From assembly GCA_017477245.1 (NCBI GenBank), contig JAFUWY010000023.1:1-55124 (forward strand): a stretch of 55,124 nucleotides of DNA, read 5' to 3'. This document shows positions 1 to 7,774 of the stretch, piece after piece. A program made the position numbers and the translations under genes. Position 1 is the first letter of the stretch, and each line of letters starts with the position of its first letter. The notes under the pieces were generated by a model, which saw nothing but the letters and a program-made list of their open reading frames with translations, did not search any database and was not told the DNA's origin. The stretch comes from Bacteroidales bacterium. Lineage in GTDB: Bacteria > Bacteroidota > Bacteroidia > Bacteroidales > UBA932.

Positions 1-437
1 CGGAGTGTTCCCCACTTCTTGACCGTATTCAGCGCCCACTTATGATTCAACTTACCATCAAGGATGAAAGCATCGAAATAGTGGAAGAAATTGACAGGGC
101 CATACTTCTCTGGTGTGTCCGACTCTTTTGCTGCACGACCGACCACTTCTGCAAGCTGCCTCTTGATCTGTTCCTTGGATAACTTGGCGTTATTCGCTTC
201 AAGGGTGTCGAACCTGGACGAAACAGCTGCGATCCTGGAATTGATGGTATTGAAAGGCACTTTGCGGGCATTGCTCGCGCCATGCTTCACTTTCATCTTT
301 TCGTCATCCCACTTTTCAGGGCTGATACTATACCCGATGCTGGAGCAGAACCTGCTCCCGTTCAGATAGATGGAAGTGTAGATCGGATGGTCGCCTTTCT
401 TGTCCGCTCTCGTGAAGAGATAGAAGGTTACAGCCAT
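1..437 (-). CDS. Tyrosine recombinase (integrase), N-terminal part, cut by window edge
   Basis: Reading from the ATG at 437 towards position 1 gives 145 codons without a stop, so the gene continues outside the window. The protein starts MAVTFYLFTRADKKGDHP and contains IYTSIYLNGSRF and SPEKWDDEKM, the pattern of the Arm-type DNA-binding domain found at the N-terminus of Bacteroidetes integrases. It then enters a helical region (FFHYFDAFILDG, WALNTVKKW) that looks like the SAM-like core-binding domain. The catalytic domain is not visible. The gene lies 150 bp beyond the 3' end of tRNA-Leu and reads away from it, the usual layout of an element integrated at a tRNA gene. Its base composition is clearly more AT-rich than the rest of the window. 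I am confident of the family, not of the element type. Confidence 0.85.
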   Translation of the reverse strand, partial: MAVTFYLFTRADKKGDHPIYTSIYLNGSRFCSSIGYSISPEKWDDEKMKVKHGASNARKVPFNTINSRIAAVSSRFDTLEANNAKLSKEQIKRQLAEVVGRAAKESDTPEKYGPVNFFHYFDAFILDGKLNHKWALNTVKKWGTL

Positions 438-461
438 AGCTTGTAAATTTTATTTCCAAGA

Positions 462-492
462 CAAAAATACAAGCTATTTTCCGAAATAGCAA
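462..492 (-). promoter_or_regulatory. Integrase promoter
   Basis: On the minus strand TATTTTTG (469-462) matches the Bacteroidetes -7 box TAnnTTTG, with TTG 20 bp upstream (492-490). Transcription would start close to the integrase ATG at 437. Two inverted repeats overlap it: AGCTTGTA (438-445) with TACAAGCT (468-475), and GCTATTT (473-479) with AAATAGC (484-490). These could be operators or recombinase arm sites, which is inference. Confidence 0.55.
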
Positions 493-500
493 GCACCAGC

Positions 501-543
501 TAAAAAAGTCCAACAACAGCAACTCGCTAATTGTTAGACTTTT
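501..543 (-). terminator. Terminator-like hairpin downstream of tRNA-Leu
   Basis: On the minus strand a 13-bp stem (arms 543-531 and 516-504, one mismatch) with a 14-nt loop is followed by a run of T. It would terminate tRNA-Leu transcription before the integrase. It could also be part of the attachment region. Confidence 0.55.
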
Positions 544-587
544 CCAATCTTTAGAAATGCTTGAAAACCTTCAAAAACATTCCTTTG

Positions 588-672
588 TGCCCCAAGCGGG
601 AATCGAACCCGCACGGCTTTAAAGGCCACTGGATTTTGAGTCCAGCGCGTCTACCAATTCCGCCATCAGGGC
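588..672 (-). tRNA. tRNA-Leu (anticodon CAA)
   Basis: The reverse complement begins GCCCTGATGGCGG and folds into a long-variable-arm tRNA of 85 nt. The anticodon stem CTGGA/TCCAG encloses loop CTCAAAA, giving anticodon CAA. The acceptor stem pairs GCCCTGA with TTGGGGC (with G-U pairs), and the discriminator is A. The T arm holds GGTTCGATTCC. CCA is not encoded. The 3' end faces the integrase, so this gene is the likely attachment site of the element at the left edge; NBU1-type Bacteroides elements are known to use a tRNA-Leu 3' end. Confidence 0.95.
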
Positions 673-723
673 TGGGTGGAGTGCAAAGGTATTCAAAAAA
701 CACGATTTATCAAATTTTTGGCG

Positions 724-731
724 TATCTTCG
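724..731 (+). promoter_or_regulatory. -7 box of aroB
   Basis: TATCTTCG resembles TAnnTTTG with one change and ends 8 nt before the aroB ATG at 740. No good TTTG is seen at the right distance upstream. If used, the mRNA would be leaderless or nearly so. Confidence 0.4.
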
Positions 732-739
732 CTAACTGT

Positions 740-1693
740 ATGGAGAAGAAACCCGTCTACGTCATCTACGACCGCAATGTCGAGCCGTTCGCGCTGAAAC
801 TCGCCGACGGACGCCCCGCACTCGCCATCACCGCCGACGAGGACCACAAGACCATGGATACCGTACTGGACATCTGCCGCTGGCTGCTCGCGCAGGGCGC
901 AGGGCGCGACGCGCTGGTCTGGGCTGTGGGCGGCGGCGTCACGACCGACATGGCCGGCTTCGCCGCCAGCATCTACAAGCGCGGCGTACGCTACGCTAAC
1001 TACCCCACGACCCTGCTCAGCCAGGTGGACGCGGGCGTGGGCGGCAAGACCGGCGTCAACCTCGACGGATATAAGAACATGATCGGCGTGACCAAGTTCC
1101 CCGTCTATACCCGCATCCTCCCGGAGGTCCTGCAGACCCTGCCCGCGCGCGAGCTCCGCTCCGGCGCGGCCGAGATGCTCAAGACCTTCATCATCGAGGA
1201 CAAGGGCGGCAACTACGACAAGGCCGTCAAGGTCCTCTCCGAGCCCGAGATCGATTTCGGCGCGCTCGCGCCGCTGATCGAGGCCGCCGCGGACGTCAAG
1301 CGCCGCATCGTGGAGCAGGACCCCTACGAGGAGGGACTCCGCCGCTGCCTCAACCTGGGCCACACCTTCGCCCACGCCATCGAGTGGTACCAGCACACCC
1401 ACGGCGCCGAGGATCCCATGACGCACGGCGAAGCCGTCGCCGTCGGGATCGTCCAGGCCGCCCTGCTCTCCGAGCGGCTGGAGACCTGCAAGCCCGGCCT
1501 CGCGGACAAACTCCGCGCGGACCTGTCCGCCTGCGGTCTGCCCACGGAACTCCCCTGCCCGGCGGAAGCCCTCGAAGACGCCCTCTGGAAAGACAAGAAA
1601 GCCGAGAAAGGCATCATCCACTTTGTCCTGATCAAGAAGATCGGCAAGGTGATAATCAAAGACTTGGATGATTTGCACCAGCCTGCAGAATAA
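740..1693 (+). CDS. aroB: 3-dehydroquinate synthase
   Basis: This cytoplasmic enzyme converts DAHP to 3-dehydroquinate, the second step of the shikimate pathway, using NAD and a divalent metal. The 317-residue protein has the NAD-binding GGGVTTDMAGFAAS (residues about 75-88), the loop GVGGKTGVN and the metal-site signature NLGHTFAHAIE with its histidines, so the active site looks intact. It is shorter than the usual 340-360 residues because the N-terminal Rossmann part is compact. The start ATG is the first after the -7 box. The last 26 bp overlap the following aroD-aroA gene in another frame, suggesting translational coupling of consecutive pathway steps. Confidence 0.93.
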   Translation: MEKKPVYVIYDRNVEPFALKLADGRPALAITADEDHKTMDTVLDICRWLLAQGAGRDALVWAVGGGVTTDMAGFAASIYKRGVRYANYPTTLLSQVDAGVGGKTGVNLDGYKNMIGVTKFPVYTRILPEVLQTLPARELRSGAAEMLKTFIIEDKGGNYDKAVKVLSEPEIDFGALAPLIEAAADVKRRIVEQDPYEEGLRRCLNLGHTFAHAIEWYQHTHGAEDPMTHGEAVAVGIVQAALLSERLETCKPGLADKLRADLSACGLPTELPCPAEALEDALWKDKKAEKGIIHFVLIKKIGKVIIKDLDDLHQPAE

Positions 1694-3647
1694 GACCTTC
1701 GAGCAGATCCTCGCGATCCTCGAAGACCCGGCGGTCGAGATGGCGGAGATCCGCCTGGACCGCTGTCCGCTCACGGACGACCAGATCGAAGAACTCTTCA
1801 GCGAGTCCGACACCCCGCTCATAGCGACCTGCCGCATCGCCGAATCGGCATCGCCCGAAGAAGCGGAGCGGCGCCTGCATCTCGCCATCGAGGCCGGGGC
1901 CCGCTTCGCGGACCTCGAGATCGAGGCCCCGGCGCCGCTGAGCAAGCGCTTCCAGCAGCTCTGCCACAAGACCGGCACCGAGATCATCCGCTCCTTCCAC
2001 GATTTCACGGGGACCCCGGACATCGAGGTCCTGCAGCGCGTACTCGCCCGCTGCTTCCGCTACGGCGCGGACATCGCCAAGATCGTCACCACCTGCCGCG
2101 ACGGCGAAGAGGCCGCGCGGATCGAGTCGCTCTACACCATCGTCCTCGAAGAGGTGGACTCGCTGCAGGGCCGGCTCGTCGCCTTCGGCATGGGCGAAGC
2201 AGGCCGCGGCACGCGGCTGGAATGCCTGCGCCGCGGCGCCCCCTTCAGCTACGCCGCCCTCAACGACGCAGAGGCCACGGCGCCGGGCCAGTGGTCCGTC
2301 GCCGAGATGCATGACGCCGTCTACGGCGGCCGCCAGCCCTACCGGGCGGAAGGCCGCACCATGCCCGCCTCCAAGAGCTTTGCCCAGCGGGCCATCCTGG
2401 CCGCCGCCCTGGCCGAAGGCACTTCGCACCTGGACGGCTACAGCCCCTGCGGCGACTCCGAGGCCGCCCTGCGCGTGGCGGAAGCGCTCGGCGCCACCGT
2501 CCGCAAGGACGGCGCCCTGCTCACCATCACCGGCACGGGCGCCCGTCCGGGCAGCCTCGACCTCGAACGCCTGGACGTGGGCGAATCCGGCCTGCTCACG
2601 CGCCTGTCCATCCCCGTGCTGGCCGCTGTCGGCAGCGGCCGTTTCGTCGTGGACGGACACGGCACCCTGCCCGGCAGGCCGCTCGCAGGCGCCGCCGACA
2701 TCATGGCAAGCTTCGGCGTCCTGCTCTCCAATGCCTCCGACCGCGAGGGCCGCGACGTCTACGTCCCCGCCAGCGTCAAGGGGCACCTCATCCCGGGCAT
2801 GGCCGATGTGCCCGGCCAGGGCGGTTCCCAGCTCATCTCGGGCCTGCTGATGGCCCTGCCGCTCTGCGACAAGGACTCCGTCCTGCACGTCAGCGACCCC
2901 AAGAGCATCCCCTACATGTACATCACGCTGGACGTCCTGCGCCACTTCGGCATCCAGACGCGCAGCGAGATGGAAGGCGACGCCGAGCTGCTCGAAGCGG
3001 ACGACTGGTCCGCCTGCTCCGGCATCACCTTCCGGGTCCGTGGCCGCCAGCACTACCGCGCGGCCGATTTCGCCATCGAGGGCGACTGGAGCGCCGCGGC
3101 CAACCTGCTCGTGGCCGGCGCCGTGTTCGGCTCGGCCGAACTCCGGGGCATGGACACCAAGTCCCTGCAGGCCGACCTCACCATCATCGACATCCTGGTC
3201 GAGGCCGGCGCCGTGGTCTCCCAGCTCGAGGAAGGGACCGTCTGCGTGCGCAAGGCCCCCCTGGAGGCATTCAGGCAGGACCTGAACCACGCCCCCGACC
3301 TCTTCCCCATTGTCTCCGTGCTGGCCGCCTTCTGCGCCGGAGAGAGCCGCCTCGGCGGCGTCGGCCGCCTGGCGGGCAAGGAGTCCAACCGCGCCGAAGC
3401 GATCCTGCAGATGCTTACCCAGATGGGCGTCGAGGCGCGCATCGAAGGCGACGACCTCGTCATCTTCGGCGAGTCGCTCAGCGCCCGCCTGCTGGGCGGC
3501 CGCCTGCTCAAGGGCGGCGCCTACACCTCGCGCCACGACCACCGCATGGTCATGGCCCTCAAGGTGGCCTCCCTGGGAACAGAAAGCCCCATCGTCATCG
3601 ACGATGAGGCTTGTGTCGGGAAATCCTTCCCGGAATTTAAGCTTTAG
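1668..3647 (+). CDS. Fused 3-dehydroquinate dehydratase / EPSP synthase
   Basis: This is one 659-residue reading frame with two enzymes. Residues 1 to about 218 are a type I dehydroquinate dehydratase (AroD): EIRLD near 27-31, SFHDF with the general-acid histidine at 111, ADIAKI with the Schiff-base lysine at 138, and FGMGEAGRGTR with arginine 183. From about 222 it is 5-enolpyruvylshikimate-3-phosphate synthase (AroA): ASKSFAQRAIL (Lys236, Ser237, Arg241), GESGLLTRL, PGRPL, GGSQLISGLLMALPL, EGDWSAAANLL, KESNRAEAI and the terminal DHRMVMAL. Both halves keep their catalytic residues, so it should catalyse steps 3 and 6 of the pathway; step 4, shikimate dehydrogenase, is not encoded here. It overlaps aroB by 26 bp and converges on rplQ with only 12 bp between stop codons. 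No terminator is evident. Confidence 0.92.
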   Translation: MICTSLQNKTFEQILAILEDPAVEMAEIRLDRCPLTDDQIEELFSESDTPLIATCRIAESASPEEAERRLHLAIEAGARFADLEIEAPAPLSKRFQQLCHKTGTEIIRSFHDFTGTPDIEVLQRVLARCFRYGADIAKIVTTCRDGEEAARIESLYTIVLEEVDSLQGRLVAFGMGEAGRGTRLECLRRGAPFSYAALNDAEATAPGQWSVAEMHDAVYGGRQPYRAEGRTMPASKSFAQRAILAAALAEGTSHLDGYSPCGDSEAALRVAEALGATVRKDGALLTITGTGARPGSLDLERLDVGESGLLTRLSIPVLAAVGSGRFVVDGHGTLPGRPLAGAADIMASFGVLLSNASDREGRDVYVPASVKGHLIPGMADVPGQGGSQLISGLLMALPLCDKDSVLHVSDPKSIPYMYITLDVLRHFGIQTRSEMEGDAELLEADDWSACSGITFRVRGRQHYRAADFAIEGDWSAAANLLVAGAVFGSAELRGMDTKSLQADLTIIDILVEAGAVVSQLEEGTVCVRKAPLEAFRQDLNHAPDLFPIVSVLAAFCAGESRLGGVGRLAGKESNRAEAILQMLTQMGVEARIEGDDLVIFGESLSARLLGGRLLKGGAYTSRHDHRMVMALKVASLGTESPIVIDDEACVGKSFPEFKL

Positions 3648-3659
3648 TACTGCTTAGAC

Positions 3660-4148
3660 TTACTCAGCCTTGGGTTCTTCCGCGGCGGGAGCCTCGGCCT
3701 TCGGAGCCTCCGGAGCGGCCTCGGCCTTCTTGGCGCGGCTGCGGCGGGTGTTCTTCTTGGCGGACTTGGGAGCGGAAGCGAGGGCGGCCTCGTTGAAGTC
3801 AACGAGCTCGATCAGCGCCATCTCGGCAGCGTCACCCTGACGGAAACCGGTGTGCAGCACGCGGGTGTATCCGCCCGGACGGTCGGCGACCTTCGGAGCG
3901 ATGGTGCGGAACAGTTCAGTCACGGCGTTCTTGTCCTTGAGGTAGCTGAACACGACGCGGCGGTTGTGGGTCGTATCCTCCTTGGACTTGGTGATCAGCG
4001 GCTCGACATAGCTCTTCAGCGCCTTGGCCTTGGCCACGGTGGTGTTGATGCGCTTGTGCATGATCAGGGAAGAAGCCATGTTGGCGAGGAGCGCCTTGCG
4101 GTGACCGCTCTGACGACCAAGATGATTGATAGCCTTATTGTGTCTCAT
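3660..4148 (-). CDS. rplQ: Ribosomal protein bL17
   Basis: bL17 is a protein of the large subunit. The start [20 protein letters not shown] and the core [19 protein letters not shown] and [11 protein letters not shown] are typical. At 162 residues it is longer than the roughly 120-residue bacterial core because of an Ala/Lys/Glu-rich tail from about residue 125 ([20 protein letters not shown]). It is the last gene of the alpha segment and starts 2 bp after rpoA, so the two are probably translationally coupled. Confidence 0.97.
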   Translation of the reverse strand: MRHNKAINHLGRQSGHRKALLANMASSLIMHKRINTTVAKAKALKSYVEPLITKSKEDTTHNRRVVFSYLKDKNAVTELFRTIAPKVADRPGGYTRVLHTGFRQGDAAEMALIELVDFNEAALASAPKSAKKNTRRSRAKKAEAAPEAPKAEAPAAEEPKAE

Positions 4149-4150
4149 CT

Positions 4151-5158
4151 TTAAACGTTCTTTTTCTTGGGTTCGATATTATACTTGGTGACATCCATTC
4201 CAAACGAGAGCTTCATCTTCTCGACCAGGAGGTCGATCTCGTTGAGGGACTTGCGGCCGAAGTTGCGGAACTTCATCAGCTCGGGACGGGAATAGGACAC
4301 GAGGTCGGCGAACGTGTCGATCTCAGCTGCCTTGAGGCAGTTGAAGGCACGCACGGAGAGGCCCACGTCGGAGAGCTTCGTGAGGAGGAGGTGACGCATG
4401 TGCAGCGACTCCTCGTCCAGCTCCTTGTTCTCGGTCTCCACCGTGTTCTCGAGCGACATCTTCTTGTCGTCGGTGAACAGCTTGAAGTGGTAGATCAGGA
4501 TGTTGGCGGCGCCGTGGAGGGCGGCGTTCGGGGAGATGGAACCATCCGTCACGATCTCGAGGTTGAGCTTCTCGTAGTCCGTCTTCTGCTCGACGCGGTA
4601 GTTCTCCACACTCCAGTTGACCTTGCGGATCGGGGTGTAGATGGCGTCGATGGGAATCGTACCGATCGGCGTATTCTCGTCGCGGAGCTCCTCGGCGGGC
4701 ACGAAACCACGGCCCTTGGTGATGGTGAGCGTGATTTCAAGCTTGACCGACGGCTCGAGCGAGCAGATGTGCAATTCGGGATTCAACACCATGAAAGAAG
4801 ACAATCCCTTGGAGATATCTTCTGCCGTAAACTCCTGCTTGCCGCTGATGACGATGTTTGCCGTCTCGGTGTCAACGGTCTCGACCATGCGGCGGAAACG
4901 CACCTGCTTGAGGTTCAGGATGATGTCCTGCATCCCCTCGATGACGCCGGGGATGGTCTGGAACTCCTGGTCCACGCCGGAGATCTTGATCTGACTGATA
5001 GCAAACCCCTCCAAAGAGGCCAGCAAGATGCGACGAAGAGCGTTACCGATCGTCTGGCCGTAACCCGGCTCGAGGGGCCGGAATTCGAAACGGCCGACGG
5101 TGTCGGTGCTTTCGAGCATAATCACCTTGTCAGGTTTTTGAAATGCTAAGATTGCCAT
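4151..5158 (-). CDS. rpoA: RNA polymerase alpha subunit
   Basis: The 335-residue protein nucleates RNA polymerase assembly. The N-terminal dimerisation domain (to about residue 230) contains [20 protein letters not shown] and [10 protein letters not shown]. The C-terminal domain (about 250-320) contains [20 protein letters not shown] and [14 protein letters not shown], the helix-hairpin-helix region that contacts promoter DNA and activators. A short lysine-rich end (EPKKKNV) follows. It lies between rpsD and rplQ, its usual place in the alpha operon. Confidence 0.98.
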   Translation of the reverse strand: MAILAFQKPDKVIMLESTDTVGRFEFRPLEPGYGQTIGNALRRILLASLEGFAISQIKISGVDQEFQTIPGVIEGMQDIILNLKQVRFRRMVETVDTETANIVISGKQEFTAEDISKGLSSFMVLNPELHICSLEPSVKLEITLTITKGRGFVPAEELRDENTPIGTIPIDAIYTPIRKVNWSVENYRVEQKTDYEKLNLEIVTDGSISPNAALHGAANILIYHFKLFTDDKKMSLENTVETENKELDEESLHMRHLLLTKLSDVGLSVRAFNCLKAAEIDTFADLVSYSRPELMKFRNFGRKSLNEIDLLVEKMKLSFGMDVTKYNIEPKKKNV

Positions 5159-5178
5159 ATTGTTCGTGGTGTTAGATT

Positions 5179-5781
5179 TTATTTGGAGTAGAGGTCGACG
5201 ATGAGCTGCTCGTTGATGTTCTCAGGGATCTCCTCGCGGGTCGGGACGTTCAGATACTTGCCGGTGAGGGTCTTGGTATCGAAGTCGATCCAGGAGTACT
5301 TGGTCACGGAAGCCACGCTGTTCTGGATCACCTCCAGGCTCTTGGAGCGCTCACGGACGGCCACGGTGTCGCCGGCCTTCACCTGGGTGGAGGGGATGCT
5401 GCACACATTGCCGTTGAGGGTGATGTGGTGATGGGAAACGAGCTGGCGGGCGGCTGCACGCGTCGGGGCGATACCCATGCGGTACACGATGTTGTCCAGA
5501 CGGGACTCAAGGAGGAAGAGGAGGTTCTCACCCTTCTGGCCGGACATGCGGGAAGCCTTGTCGTAGGTGTTGTGGAACTGACGCTCGAGCACACCGTACA
5601 TGTACTTGACTTTCTGCTTCTCCTTCAGCTGGGTAGCATACTCCTTGGCCTTCTTGCGCTTGGCGGCGAGGCCATGCATTCCCGGAGGATAGTTGCGCTT
5701 CTCGAAATATTTGTCGGAACCGAAAATCGGCTCGCCGAACTTACGGGCGATCTTGGTGCTGGGACCTGTATATCTTGCCAT
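5179..5781 (-). CDS. rpsD: Ribosomal protein uS4
   Basis: uS4 is a primary 16S rRNA binder of the small subunit, 200 residues, the usual length. It begins [20 protein letters not shown] and has the S4 RNA-binding domain around residues 90-155 ([32 protein letters not shown]). It ends IDLYSK-like (IVDLYSK). In many bacteria uS4 represses its own operon; no such site is evident here. It sits 20 bp upstream of rpoA in the same direction. Confidence 0.97.
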   Translation of the reverse strand: MARYTGPSTKIARKFGEPIFGSDKYFEKRNYPPGMHGLAAKRKKAKEYATQLKEKQKVKYMYGVLERQFHNTYDKASRMSGQKGENLLFLLESRLDNIVYRMGIAPTRAAARQLVSHHHITLNGNVCSIPSTQVKAGDTVAVRERSKSLEVIQNSVASVTKYSWIDFDTKTLTGKYLNVPTREEIPENINEQLIVDLYSK

Positions 5782-5799
5782 AGTAACCTTGCTTTAAAA

Positions 5800-6186
5800 T
5801 TAAACTTTACGACGGCCTTTAGGACGGCACCCGTTGTGCGGCATCGGAGTGACGTCGACGATCTCGGTCACGGTGATACCGGCGTTGTTGATGGTGCGGA
5901 TGGCGGACTCACGGCCTGCACCCGGACCCTTGACGTAGCACTTGACCCTGCGCAGACCGGCGTCGAAAGCCGTCTTGGCGGCATCCTCGGCGGCCATCTG
6001 GGCAGCGTACGGGGTGTTCTTCTTGGAGCCTCTGAAACCGCACTTGCCTGCGGAACCCCAGCTGATCACCTGACCCTGGGCGTTGGTAAGAGACACGATG
6101 ACGTTGTTGAAGGTCGATGAAATATGGGCTTCGCCATAAGCTTCAACCTTGACAACCCTCTTGGATGTTGTAGTTTTCTTTGCCAT
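5800..6186 (-). CDS. rpsK: Ribosomal protein uS11
   Basis: uS11 is a small-subunit platform protein of 128 residues. Recognisable segments are [37 protein letters not shown] and the basic C-terminus [13 protein letters not shown]. It lies between rpsM and rpsD with spacings of 13 and 18 bp, the standard alpha-operon order. Confidence 0.97.
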   Translation of the reverse strand: MAKKTTTSKRVVKVEAYGEAHISSTFNNVIVSLTNAQGQVISWGSAGKCGFRGSKKNTPYAAQMAAEDAAKTAFDAGLRRVKCYVKGPGAGRESAIRTINNAGITVTEIVDVTPMPHNGCRPKGRRKV

Positions 6187-6199
6187 AATTCATCAGATT

Positions 6200-6577
6200 T
6201 TACTTGGTCGCCTTCTTCTTGTTGGCAACGGTCTTCTTGCGGCCCTTGCGGGTACGGGCGTTGTTCTTGGTGCTCTGACCGCGGACGGGAAGTCCGAGAC
6301 GATGACGGATACCACGATAGCAACCGATATCCATCAGTCGCTTGATGTCCATCTGGACGGTGGAACGGAGCTCGCCTTCGATCTTGTACTCTTCGTTGAT
6401 CTCGGTACGGATCTTGGCAATCTGGTCGTCGTTCCAGTCACCCACTTTGATGGTAGGGTCGATACCGCACTTTTCGAGGATCTTCTTCGCGGAAGAGCGA
6501 CCGATACCGAAGATATAGGTCAGGCCTATCTCTCCCTGTTTGTTGTTCGGTAAATCTACACCGGCTATTCTTGCCAT
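6200..6577 (-). CDS. rpsM: Ribosomal protein uS13
   Basis: uS13 is a small-subunit head protein that contacts the P-site tRNA, 125 residues. It starts [19 protein letters not shown], has the helix-turn region [14 protein letters not shown] and ends with [14 protein letters not shown] followed by a basic tail ending VANKKKATK. It lies directly downstream of rpmJ. Confidence 0.97.
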   Translation of the reverse strand: MARIAGVDLPNNKQGEIGLTYIFGIGRSSAKKILEKCGIDPTIKVGDWNDDQIAKIRTEINEEYKIEGELRSTVQMDIKRLMDIGCYRGIRHRLGLPVRGQSTKNNARTRKGRKKTVANKKKATK

Positions 6578-6609
6578 AATTATACTTTACTTAATTTGTT
6601 ACTGGTTGA

Positions 6610-6726
6610 TTATCCTTGGCGCATCTTGAACTTGGGGTTCTTCTTGCAGATGACGTACAGGCGGCCTTTGCGTCTGACGATCTTGCAATCCTCGCTGCGC
6701 TTCTTGATGGATGTCTTGACTTTCAT
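6610..6726 (-). CDS. rpmJ: Ribosomal protein bL36
   Basis: This short 38-codon gene sits between infA and rpsM. The protein starts [20 protein letters not shown] and continues [18 protein letters not shown]. In zinc-binding bL36 the ligands are C11, C14, C27 and H33; here the positions read S11, C14, C27 and F33, so only two of four remain and zinc binding is doubtful. The start at 6726 follows infA by 12 bp. Confidence 0.95.
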   Translation of the reverse strand: MKVKTSIKKRSEDCKIVRRKGRLYVICKKNPKFKMRQG

Positions 6727-6738
6727 ATCTATGAGTTT

Positions 6739-6957
6739 TTATTTGTATCTGAAAGATATTCTGCCTTTGGTTAAATCGTACGGTGAAATTTCAACTCTCA
6801 CTTTGTCGCCGAGAAGAATATGGATGAAGTTCATGCGCATCTTGCCCGAGATGTTGCAGAGCAGGACGTGACCGTTCTCAAGCTCGACCTTGAACATCGC
6901 GTTCGGAAGGGTCTCGATGACCTTCCCATCTTGTTCTATTGCTACTTGTTTTGACAT
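6739..6957 (-). CDS. infA: Translation initiation factor IF-1
   Basis: This is a 72-residue OB-fold protein that binds the 30S A site during initiation. It reads [20 protein letters not shown], then [20 protein letters not shown] and ends KGRISFRYK, all typical of IF-1. It is placed between map and rpmJ, as in many Bacteroidetes and Firmicutes spc operons. Confidence 0.97.
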   Translation of the reverse strand: MSKQVAIEQDGKVIETLPNAMFKVELENGHVLLCNISGKMRMNFIHILLGDKVRVEISPYDLTKGRISFRYK

Positions 6958-6970
6958 TAAAAATTACACT

Positions 6971-7750
6971 TTAAAATTTAATCGTGCCATCTTTCTCGAT
7001 AAAATCGAAGGTTGAGAGCTGCTCGGCCCGGCCTTTCCGGACAACAATCGTAAGCTCGTAGTGGGCCGAATTCTTGTGGTCGGCGGTATGCACGGCCCAT
7101 CCGTTTCTGTCCAGATAGACCGCCCGGCCGCCGGCGTTGATCATCGGCTCGATACACAGGACCATTCCGTCCACCAGGTGGGTGCCGCGGCCCGGACGCC
7201 CGTAGTTGGGCACGCCCGGATTCTCGTGCATCTCCCGGCCGATTCCGTGTCCCTCGAGTTCGCGGACCACGGAGAAACCGAATGATTCAGCGTACGATTG
7301 CACCGCGTATCCGATATCTCCGATCCGCGCACCCGCCACAGCCGCCGCTATGCCCCGATAGAGCGATTCCTTCGTCACATCCAGGAGCTTACGGGTCTCG
7401 GGCGACACCTCCCCCACGGGGAAGGTGTAGCACGAGTCACCGTTGTAGCCCTTGTAGAGCGTGCCGATATCGGCGCTCACGATGTCGCCCTCCTTGAGGA
7501 CATAGTCGGACGGGAATCCGTGGACCACGACATCGTTGACAGAGGCACAGATGGCTGCGGGGAAACCCTCGAAACCGAGGAAGCTGGGGATCGCTCCGTT
7601 GTCGCGGATGAAAGTCTCGGCTACCTTATTCAACTGTTTCGTTGTCACACCAGGGGCAACCGCTTTACCGACTTCGGCCAACGTCTTCGAGACGATGATG
7701 GCATTCTCGCGCAACAGCTCGATCTCTTCTTCAGTCTTGGGCTTGATCAC
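6971..7750 (-). CDS. map: Type I methionine aminopeptidase
   Basis: The enzyme removes the initiator methionine from nascent proteins. The 259-residue protein has the pita-bread fold signatures: VNDVVVHGFPSD, the metal-binding aspartates in IVSADIGTLYKGYNGDSC, histidine in LEGHGIGREMHENP, glutamate in MVLCIEPM and the final glutamate in AHYELTIVV. All five metal ligands are present. It lies between secY and infA within the spc segment. Confidence 0.97.
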   Translation of the reverse strand: MIKPKTEEEIELLRENAIIVSKTLAEVGKAVAPGVTTKQLNKVAETFIRDNGAIPSFLGFEGFPAAICASVNDVVVHGFPSDYVLKEGDIVSADIGTLYKGYNGDSCYTFPVGEVSPETRKLLDVTKESLYRGIAAAVAGARIGDIGYAVQSYAESFGFSVVRELEGHGIGREMHENPGVPNYGRPGRGTHLVDGMVLCIEPMINAGGRAVYLDRNGWAVHTADHKNSAHYELTIVVRKGRAEQLSTFDFIEKDGTIKF

Positions 7751-7774
7751 AACCGTTCAATTTAATTCAAAGAA

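Noticed and set aside
1656-3542. Long open frame (628 codons) on the minus strand opposite the aroD-aroA gene
   Set aside because: It is a by-product of GC-rich codon use in the true gene; its translation is low-complexity and matches no family.
3615-3636. Hairpin TCGGGAA/TTCCCGG near the end of the aroD-aroA gene as a terminator for rplQ
   Set aside because: It lies within the coding region and has no T-run on either side, so it is not a convincing terminator.
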